Source of the DNA: Limnomonas spitsbergensis
Lineage: Eukaryota; Chlorophyta; Chlorophyceae; Chlamydomonadales
Length of the DNA: 64,000 nt
NCBI GenBank assembly: GCA_037349105.1
Contig: JAYJMM010000109.1
Location: forward strand, 186,001-250,000
Direction: 5' to 3'
Within the stretch, counting starts at the first letter, position 1, and every line of letters starts with the position of its first letter. This document shows, in pieces, positions 55,162 through 64,000 of this stretch. Below the pieces are notes generated by a model. That model was not told the origin of the DNA and did not search any database. It was given only the letters and a program-made list of their open reading frames with translations. The position numbers and the translations under genes were made by a program.

Positions 55162-57914
55162 ATCGAGCGAAGTTTGCAGTGCCCCTGGCCCAGAGCGCAA
55201 GGCAGCCAGGCAGCGCTACAAGTCCACAGCACGACGGCGTCGCCGCTACTACACGCGCCATATGGCAGCGGCTATAGCTGACAGGCTGCAGCGTGGCGAG
55301 TGCAACGTCTATCGGGAGCAGCTGCAAGAGAGGCGGCAGACCTGCCCCACCACGGCTGTCTCCTCCCTGAAGTGGGAGGCACACCTGCGACAGCAATTCA
55401 CCGCCACTGTGCCCCCCTCTCCTGCGGCGCCACAGGCAAACTTGCCCCCTACCACCGCTCAGCCGGAGGACCTAGGCGTGTCAGCTGAGCAGCTCGCCTC
55501 TTGCTTCGCAAGGGCTTTCTCCCGCATGCGCGTACACACCGCGGCGGGCCTAGACGGTCTGGCGGCACCCTTTATCAAGTTGGCTATGGTAGAGGACAAT
55601 TCAGAGGGGGAGCAACGGCACGTGCTGAGGGATCTGCTGCAAGACTGGTTCACTGCCATGGCGGTGCGGAGGGGAATGCCTAGTGCCTGGCAGCCAGTCA
55701 GGATTCAGCCTGTTTACAAGAAGGGCGACCCCCTTGATCCTGTTGATTACCAGCCCATCGCCATCACTAGCGTGCTTTACCGGCTGTATGCCAGCATGCT
55801 CACTGCCATCACTGATGAGTGGGCACAATTGCACGGCCACGTCCCTCCTGAGCAGTTTGGTTTTCAACAACGCCATAGCTCCAGGCTGCTTTCCTGGTCA
55901 GGCATGCAGTCCATGCTAAACGGGCAGCTGCAGGCCGTGGCAAGCTGCATGTGTCATTTGTGGACTTCACAAAGGCCTATTACAGCGTGCTTCAGGAGCA
56001 GCTGTGGCGGCATTTATGCGAGCATCTTCACATGCCTGCATGCCTGTCACGCGCGGTGCAAGCGTTTTATGCCGGTGCAGTTTACACGCTCACTGACGGC
56101 CACAAGCGCACTGGTCCTGTGCCTTGCACCAGAGGCATCAAACAGGGCTGCCCCCTGAGCCCCCTGCTCTTTAGCCTTTACCTCAGTGACCTGCCGGCCA
56201 TGCTCGCAGCCAAGTGCCCGGCAGAGGGCATTGAGATGCCGGCGGGGCGACAGCTACGCTGCCTGCTGTATGCGGATGACCTCTCCTTGCTAGCCCGCAC
56301 CCCAGCAGGGCTCCAACGCATGCTTGATGCCTTGCATGAATATGCGGCACATAAACAGCTTCAGGTCAATGTCAGTAAGACAGAGATCATGGAGTCTGGC
56401 AGCCGCTTAGCAGCGCAGCGCCGACAGCCAGCCCATGTTTGTGTTTACGGCCCTGATCGTACCGCGTTGAAGCGTGTCCAAGAATTCAAATTCTTGGGCA
56501 TCACTCAGCACGAAAGCATGAAGGGGGCCAAGGAGGGTAGACAGGCGCTTTTGGCTGCCGCGCTGCACCGTGTTTGCCGCATGGCAGCCAAGGTGGGCCT
56601 AAGGCGCCATCTTCCAACCCGCATCAGGCTGGCAGCTGTGTACGCAGCGCCTGCGGCCAACTACGGCGACGTGGTGTGGGCCACCAGCCGCCTTCGGCCG
56701 CGGCAATGTCTCTCCAGAAAAATGCAGTCCAGCTTGCTTCAGCACCTATGCCAGGCTGCGGGGCTACCTCCATCAGCCGCCAGTTGGGGAGTCATGAGAG
56801 AGCTGCAGCTCCAGCCACTACAGCGAGACTGGTGGGCCCATATCCTCCGCTTCTACAATGCAGCGGTGGCACCGGAGGCACAGCAATACAGCCCTCTCAT
56901 AGCTCAAGCCATGGCAGCAGATATGAAGCTTGCAATCAGCCAGGGCACTGGCGGCCGCACCTGGTGCTCTGATCTGCTGGGTGCATTAGAGGAGCAGGAG
57001 CGGGGGGCAGCCACCCCCACCTTGCGCGGGGCAGCAGCTGCCCTACAGCGCCTACCCGTCACAGAGGTGTTGGCACTCGTTGACGCAGCCTACGAGCAAG
57101 CACGGCTGGACGCAAGCGGCGGTGGGGACCCCAAGGACCCTACCACCGAGCACAGATCTGCGGCGACCTACGGCGCCTGGTTCCAGTCCACGGCAGGTGC
57201 CGTGCTGGCGCAAGCCAAGAGCCACAATCGTCAGAGGGAATGTGCTTGTGTGCGGCTTGGCGTGATCAGCACTGCTGATACCAGAGGACGGCGCAATGGT
57301 CAGCGGCGACAGGCACGCTGCTGCCAGCGGTGTTGGGCACGGGGGGATAGCGAGCAGGTAGAGGATGCGCTACATGTGTGCTTCCAGTGCCCTAGTGTCA
57401 GGGAGCAGTTACGGGAGCAAGGGTGGGCAGGTCCTCCGGGCGCTGCCACTAACTTCCACCTGCTGTACCAGGCTGAGCATGGGTGGGACGCACTTGCTTT
57501 TGTGGACTGTGTTGTGGGCATTATTGAGGGTTAGTCTCCAGGGTTTCTGAGGCCGATGTCGTTGGCCTTTCCGGCCTTCTCTTTTGGCCTTTTTTTTGTG
57601 TTGTTGTTGTTGTTGATGTTGTTTGCCCCCTTTTTAGTTTCTTCTCTTCTCCCTTCTGGTCAGTGCGGCGCCCTCGCGGCCAAGCAGGGGTGGGATACGC
57701 TTGCTTTTCTGGACTTTTCTTTTCTTAGAGGCTTTGTTGAGGGCTAGTCTCTAGTGGAACTCAGGTTTTGGACTTGTTCTGCTTTGCCTTTCCGGCCTCT
57801 CCTTTTGTTCCTTTCCCCCTCTCTTCCTTTTAGATCCTTCTTTACTCCCTTATGAACAGTTGGGCGCCCTCGCGGCCGAGCTTTGAGCGGGCCCAGAGGT
57901 GTAACGTTATTGAC
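55162..57914 (+). mobile_element. Non-LTR retrotransposon (LINE), 5'-truncated, copy 2
   Basis: Counterpart of 31960-34717. The 3' UTR again has a TTG-repeat run (about 57598-57622), and the terminus ends near 57914 with TGTAA. It reached this site by the segmental duplication, not by a new insertion, because its flanks match those of copy 1. Confidence 0.85.
55172..57534 (+). pseudogene. LINE reverse transcriptase ORF, one frameshift
   Basis: As in copy 1, the frame breaks near 55925-55940. From 55951 a single open frame then covers the rest (527 codons): FVDFTKAYYSV, TRGIKQGCPLSPLLF, YADD at 56269-56280, LGITQHESM, and the C-terminal knuckle CCQRCWARGD...HVCFQCP. It lacks the private deletion of copy 1 and so is closer to the ancestral element. 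The shared frameshift predates the duplication, so neither copy could have been active since. Confidence 0.85.
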
Positions 57915-58027
57915 TTGTGAAACCTGAATTTTGCTTGGATCCAGACCCCGGGATCTTCCCATACCCTCAGGATCCTGGCGTTGTCTGACACTTGATTGCA
58001 TGGTGATTCAGCTACATTCTTGCTACA

Positions 58028-59035
58028 ATGCGGCGTGTGGCCGTCAGCCGGCAGGGCTTCGTGCAGCAAGCTTTGTTACTTGGGCTAGCACTAGTTGATG
58101 CAGCATACGAGCGGGTGCAGCTGGATGCAGCTGGGAGAGGGGACCCCAGAGATCCTGCCATTAAACACAGGTCTGCGGCCGCCTACCACACCTGGTTTCA
58201 GTCTTCGGCGGGGGCCGTGCCAGCCGAAGGGAGTGTGCTTGCGTGCGCACGAAGTTAAGGATGTGGCTTGGCGCCGTCAGCATGGCTGACACTCGAGGAC
58301 GGCGCAGCGGTCGACAGCGTGATAGACGGTGCTGCGAGCGATGTTGGGCTAGGGGAGACGACGACCATGTGGAGGACACGCTGCATGCATATGCTTTTCA
58401 TGCCCCAGAGTGCAGGATCAATTTAAGGAGTGGGGATGGGCAGGTCCTCGGAACGGTGCTAGAGACTTCTTCGAATTGTACCGGGGCAGGCTTGGGTGGG
58501 ATGCCCTGGTCTTTGTGGAGGACGTGGTAGATATCATCGAGGTCACACCACTGGGCCATGCTGCAAAGCTCGGCCGCGTCGGCGTCCAACAGCAAGGTTG
58601 GAAACTAAAGAGAGAAAGGAAAGAGACCCCCTCAAAAACAAAACAAAAAGTCCTAAACCCCAAGCCAATTACCGGAAGCTTAAGACTCTGGGCCATGCTC
58701 AAAAGAATCGGCCGCATGGGCGTCCCACTGTCAGAAAGGGGGGAAAGGAGAAAAGAAAAACAGGAAATTATTGCTCAACCAAAAAGCAGGCACCTGTCCC
58801 AAGCGATACCGTCAGGAAAGGCCAAGATATCATTGAGGTGTAGACGTTTTTAGAGGCTGGAGCTTCCTTTGTCTTTCTTTTCCAGCCTTGTTTTTGTCCC
58901 CTCACTTTTCCCCCCACTTTCCCTCCTTTTTTTGCCCTGCCCCCTTGTGTTTGTTTCGTTCTTTCCTCTTTAGTTAGTTAGGCACCCACGCGGCCGAGCC
59001 TTTTTGGGCAGGGCCCAGTGGTGTAACGTCATTGA
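58028..59035 (+). mobile_element. Third truncated LINE copy (duplicate)
   Basis: Counterpart of 34831-35861, with an additional ~25-bp deletion in the coding relic near 58215 ('gccgtgccagccgaagggag'), which removes the LAQARGRTSR segment. Nested reverse 3' ends lie at about 58541-58587 and 58688-58728. The terminus is at 58976-59035. Confidence 0.75.
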
Positions 59036-59049
59036 CTTGGGCCACCGGC

Positions 59050-59058
59050 CATATAAAG
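59050..59058 (+). promoter_or_regulatory. TATA-like box after LINE terminus (copy 2)
   Basis: 'catataaag' in the same symmetric GGCCGG context as copy 1, 15 bp after the LINE 3' end. Confidence 0.35.
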
Positions 59059-59099
59059 GCCGGCCCAGGTTGGGACCCCATCTGCCGAGTGGCAGCCGC

Positions 59100-60886
59100 C
59101 TGGTAGCCCCCAAAGGTAGTCTAGAGCGTGCTAAAATTAAGACCGACCCCGCAGCTCTCTAATAGTAAGCTGGATCTGCCTGGCGAACAGTTCCTGCCCT
59201 GTCACGCAGGATGTGGGTATGGCTGCAACCTGGATCTGATTGCTGGGCTCCATGTTCCTGTCCCTTCACATAGGAGGTTGGCATGGCTGCATATGGCTGC
59301 ACATGTCTGCGCCATGGTCCTTGCCATGCATGGTGGCTGGAATTGAGCTTGCTCATCTCCTACCAAACCCACCAGCCCCAAGCGGCTGAGTGTTCAGCGG
59401 GGCCCAGCAGGCACACACTATTCTACACCTACCGTAGTGGGGAAATATGGTGGGAAGTGGCGTTGTGGGCAGACCAGCAGAATATCAACAAGCATGCCCA
59501 CCAGCTGTGCATGGACCCAGAAGAACATGCATGCATGCTCACTAGTACGAAATACCCTGTCACCAATCAGCACCAGCCAGTGATCGTCCGGGGCCTAGCC
59601 AAAGCCACAGCTGAGAGCAGATACGGTATATGTCAGGGGATTTCAGGTTTTGAACTGAAGGTGCTCAGTCGATTCGGTGCTCAGGAAATGATGAGACCGC
59701 AGTGACGCATTCGGCAGCAGCGGACGCTGGGGTAGCGGTAGCACTCAGGCAGGCTTTTCAAACGTGGAATGGTGAAAGGCGATTGGTGCTGTTGCGGAGT
59801 ACCGCATGCGACCCATGCTGTTCACCCACTCCGCCTGCCTACGCCAAGTGTCGGCAATCGGCATGCAGCCTGCCCTCGACATGCACATTACATATGATCA
59901 GTAACCGCTTGCTGCGGCAGTGCCAGACACATTTCCGCAGCGGCAAGTGGTCGCAAGATGCGCCCGACATGTCAACCCCCTGCTGTCAGGTTCCACATGA
60001 CCACATTGCACATCTGCCCGGCATTATTCATGGATTTAGGGCCTGCCACACGAACAAAACATGTGCCCCCTGCAATACATGCACTTGTTCCATTACTTTT
60101 GCATTTACCTCCTGTCTACGTCTGGTCATTACACGACTCGCTTCTGCGTCAACTGTCTCACACACATCTGCTTACAAGGTGGGTTAGAAGCACGGATAAT
60201 CTCGTACGGACGTACATGCCGAAGTGTGGTGTGCCCATCGGGGTGCCCACCGATAGCCCAAGCCTTGGTCCGAAACATGTGCAGCGTGCGCTGCGCCCTG
60301 AATAACAAATTCCTTACCTTCCTGATGGATGCATCTGTCCACTTCTTGGCAGTGTTCCTTGTCCCTCCTGGCACGCACGTCCCCCGCCCATGGCATGCAT
60401 TGTGTCTGGCTGGCTGAGTGGCTAGCACCGTCGTCACACGCCACCTATCGCCAACTTGCTTCTGCTGTTTCCTGTTATGCTGCAGGACCTACGCACTAGC
60501 TTGGGATTCAAATTTCGATTACACCCACAACCGACATCTCGCAACTTGTGTTTCGACACGTACCGATAGGTAGGCGAGACCCCCGTCAATTTGTCGCCAG
60601 CTGACTTGAGCCAAGCAAGCAAGCGCTTGCGCCCCAATGAAAACCTGGAAATTTCGATTCACCCTCAAGCAGATGCTTATATCATCAGTGGATGCTCGAC
60701 CCTGCCCTTCCCTTCTGAATCGTCCCACCCCTGCATGCATGCATGGACCTCACAGCTGGCCCTATCGCCACCACCAAGCCAGCTAGCCGCCCCTACCTGA
60801 TTTCATGCCTGATGGAAGTGGATGCTATCTGGCTGGAAGCCTCCCAACAATTTTGACTTTCCCGACGTCCCCCATGCTGCCTGCAG
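59100..60886 (+). other. Candidate 5' exons of the repeat-module gene, copy 2 (unresolved)
   Basis: Nearly identical to 35930-37731, with small indels (for example an 8-bp loss near 59822 and a 4-bp loss near 60230). These change reading frames between the copies, so either parts are intronic or one copy is decaying. The Cys-rich stretch is retained. Confidence 0.3.
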
Positions 60887-63800
60887 GATATACACTTCAA
60901 AATGATGGCACCACAAGGAACAATGACCGCAGTAGTAAGTACTAAGTGCCTGTGTTGACTTGTTTAGTGCACACCAGCCACAAGGCCGTCTTTGGATTGC
61001 TGCTGGGCTACCACCTCTTGGCTGATGGGGGCCAAACCTTGAGAGGCCTACGGCTTGTTGCCTTAAATACCGTATCAAGTGTTGTTGCACCTTTGGTCGT
61101 GGGCCGTAATGTAGCTGAATTGTAGCTGGAGCACTTTGGATAACAGAATCAAGCCCATGCAGCTAATTATAAGCGCAAAAATCTGGTCCCTTCTGTTTTC
61201 CTGGATGCTTGTTTCTTGCCTGCCTCGTCCAAAGGAGTGTCTCTGTACCATACTGCCGCTGACTGTGTCTGTCCTGCTGTTTTGTCCCGTACAGAATGCG
61301 AACAGACGGCTGCATAGCGCATCACCGATCAGCTCGCCAAGATGCAACGTGTCTCAACAAAGGCGGAACATAGAGGTGCACCCTGTGCCGCAGCTGCAGC
61401 TCCCCCTGCCGGCTGAAGACATCCCCTGCAGGTCCAACACGGGCTCCACTGACCAGGACGTGGGCCCTGAGCCATCATCAGGTAGGCAGCTGATGGGCCG
61501 TGCATCATTTCCCCCTCGACCGGATTTCAACAGATGTAAACCAGCAGTCCATTGAGCGACAAGGAAGCGCATGTTATGCAATATTGATTTGAAAGTGCCT
61601 CAGCTACATTCCAGCTATAACCCAGCCAGTCAGCCTGGCAGGGCTTGGTGCAGCTAGTTGTTTTGCCTTGATCACCTGTCCATCCGTACACCGGTCCAGT
61701 TTTGGTCTTCATCAGCCTAGCGACGGCCGCCCAGCAGCCAAGGGTTGTTTGCTGTGCTCTAAAATAAACACCGATGCTGTGTATAATCTGCCTGCCACTG
61801 TAGTCTATGTGAAACTTGAACAGTCCAGCATCACCTCACGCACGAGTCACTGTCAGGTTGTCCTGCCTCCACCCTGCTCAGCCTGTCTTGCTCCACCCTC
61901 CCCGCTCAGTCTGCCTAGCTTTTCCATAGGCAAGGAAGGCAGCTGCCTGTTGGCATTTCCAAAACCTACAGCCAAGCAACCGCAACCCCATATTAGTTCA
62001 CATGGTACGGTACTCACCTGCACATCAATGTCTGTACGTTGCTCAGGTTCTCCGGCCACAACAAAGTCTCTGGAACGTGCAGCTGCTGCTGCTGTTCACG
62101 AGGAGCGCCTGGCCTTCGCCAAGCAGCTGATGCAGACTACGCGCTTGCAGAAGTGCATGCCATCAAGCAGGAAGGAACGGCAGCGCTGGGCCAAGGCCAA
62201 GGTTGACTTCAACAGCATCGTAAAAGTCAACAGCGACAACATCAACACTGTCATCAGCAACGAGCCACTCGTCCTCCTCCCCGCCTCTGATCCTGTGGTT
62301 GCTGAGGACATGATGGTGAGCTCCATCGCCACCTTTGGGGATTTGCTGGGCTACCACCTCTTGGCTGATGGGGATCAAACCTTCAGCGACTTATGGCTTG
62401 TGGCCCAAGCAACAAGTCTTATTGCACCCGAACCCTTGATTGTAGGCCGTGATGTAGCTGAGTTGTAGCTGAAGAACTTAGGAGAAACAGAGTTAAGCCC
62501 CTACAGCTAATTACTTGCACAAAAATCTGGTCCCTTCTGTTTTCCTGGATGCTTGTTTCTTGCCTGCCTCGTCCAAAGGAGTGTCTCTGTACCATACTGC
62601 CGCTGACTGTGTCTGTCCTGCTGTTTTGTCCCGTACAGAATGCGAACAGACGACTGCATAGCGCATCACCGATCAGCTCGCCAAGATGCAACGTGTCTCA
62701 ACAAAGGCGGAACACAGAGGTGCACCCTGTGCCGCAGCTGCAGCTCCCCCTGCCGGCTGAAGACATCCCCTGCAGGTCCAACACGGGCTCCACTGACCAG
62801 GACGTGGGCCCTGAGCCATCATCAGGTAGGCAGCTGATGGGCCGTGCATCATTTCCCCCTCGAGCGGATTTCAACAGGTGTAAACCAGCAGTCCATTGAG
62901 CGACAAGGAAGCGCATGTTATGCAATATTGATTTGAAAGTGCCTCAGCTACATTCCAGCTATAACCCAGCCAGTCAGCCTGGCAGGGCTTGGTGCAGCTA
63001 GTTGTTTTGCCTTGATCACCTGTCCACCCGTACACCGGTCCAGTTTTGGTCTTCATCAGCCTAGCGACGGCCGCCCAGCAGCCAAGGGTTGTTTGCTGTG
63101 CTCTAAAATAAACACCGATGCTGTGTATAATCTGCCTGCCACTGTAGTCTATGTGAAACTTGAACAGTCCAGCATCACCTCACGCACGAGTCACTGTCAG
63201 GTTGTCCTGCCTCCACCCTGCTCAGCCTGTCTTGCTCCACCCTCCCCGCTCAGTCTGCCTAGCTTTTCCATAGGCAAGGAAGGCAGCTGCCTGTTGGCAT
63301 TTCCAAAACCTACAGCCAAGCAACCGCAACCCCATATTAGTTCACATGGTACGGTACTCACCTGCACATCAATGTCTGTACGTTGCTCAGGTTCTCCGGC
63401 CACAACAAAGTCTCTGGAACGTGCAGCTGCTGCTGCTGTTCACGAGGAGCGCCTGGCCTTCGCCAAGCAGCTGATGCAGACTACGCGCTTGCAGAAGTGC
63501 ATGCCATCAAGCAGGAAGGAACGGCAGCGCTGGGCCAAGGCCAAGGTTGACTTCAACAGCATCGTAAAAGTCAACAGCGACAACATCAACACTGTCATCA
63601 GCAACGAGCCACTCGTCCTCCTCCCCGCCTCTGATCCTGTGGTTGCTGAGGACATGATGGTGAGCTCCATCGCCACCTTTGGGGATTTGCTGGGCTACCA
63701 CCTCTTGGCTGATGGGGATCAAACCTTCAGCGACTTATGGCTTGTGGCCCAAGCAACAAGCCTTATTGCACCCGAACCCTTGATTGTAGGCCGTGATGTA

Positions 63801-64000
63801 GCTGAGTTGTAGCTGGAGAACTTTGGAGAAACAGAGTTAAGCCCCTACAGCTAATTACTTGCACAAAAATCTGGTCCCTTCTGTTTTCCTGGATGCTTGT
63901 GTCTTAGTTGCCTGCCTCGTCCAAAGGAATGTCTCTGTACCATACTGCCGCTGACTGTGTCTGTCCTGCTGTTTTGTCCCGTACAGAATGCGAACAGACG
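60887..64000 (+). CDS. Repeat-module gene, copy 2 (partial, cut by window end)
   Basis: Predicted exons: 60887-60934; alpha 61295-61481; beta 62047-62315; alpha 62639-62825; beta 63391-63659; alpha from 63987, cut at 64000. Splice sites and phases are the same as in copy 1. Beta has HEERLAF where copy 1 has HEKRLAF. The number of modules and the 3' end are unknown. Confidence 0.45.
60980..64000 (+). repeat. 1344-bp tandem array, copy 2 (at least two units, continues)
   Basis: Alpha starts at 61295, 62639 and 63987 give spacings of 1344 and 1348. The third unit is preceded by the leader variant 'gtgtcttagttgcctgcctc', which in copy 1 precedes the first unit; the first two units here carry the 'gtttcttgcctgcctc' form. 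Confidence 0.95.

Larger units (their letters stand above)
50647..64000 (+). repeat. Direct segmental duplication, copy 2 (runs past window end)
   Basis: It repeats the order LHCII, LINE cluster, candidate exons and 1344-bp array of copy 1, at an offset of 23.14-23.24 kb. Its right end is not in the window. Confidence 0.9.

Overview
The window is nuclear DNA of a green alga (Chlorophyta, probably chlorophycean). Evidence: two spliced major-LHCII genes with the WYGPER trimer motif and chloroplast transit peptides; GT-AG introns; UGUAA-type poly(A) signals; a long intron-rich gene for a GT77 (XEG113-like) hydroxyproline-arabinosyltransferase; and non-LTR retrotransposons. Nothing looks bacterial, plasmid or organellar. 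Most long open frames are artefacts of tandem repeats.

Layout. 1-6850 is gene-poor: an unassigned segment, a decayed LINE on the minus strand (905-1930), a diverged ~165-bp satellite (2828-3530) and imperfect repeats. 8021-25272 (+) holds at least 17 exons of the GT77 gene, with an N-terminal EF-hand and a Lys/Pro/Glu linker. Its introns are swollen by eight tandem arrays, the largest about 105 copies of a ~50-bp unit in one 6.7-kb intron. Several arrays reiterate the gene's own exon/intron junctions. Downstream, an older repeat carries a 69-bp LINE 3' end flanked by target-site duplications, which supplies the first UGUAA after the GT77 stop codon.

From about 27.4 kb a ~23.2-kb unit is present twice in direct orientation (27.4-50.6 kb, and 50.65 kb to beyond the window end). 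Each unit has a minus-strand LHCII gene, a cluster of truncated LINE copies (one with a near-complete reverse-transcriptase region), a block of unassigned candidate exons, and a 1344-bp tandem array. Each array repeat holds two short exons (alpha 187 nt, beta 269 nt) with mutually compatible splice phases. In copy 1 seven such modules join in frame to a diverged last module and a terminal exon (stop at 49069), giving a predicted protein of about 1330 residues built from 152-residue repeats. I do not recognise this family. It is the best candidate here for something undescribed.

Functional links: the LHCII copies encode identical antenna proteins. The GT77 enzyme would act on hydroxyproline-rich wall glycoproteins in the Golgi. 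The LINEs appear to have seeded much of the surrounding repeat DNA, including movable poly(A) signals.
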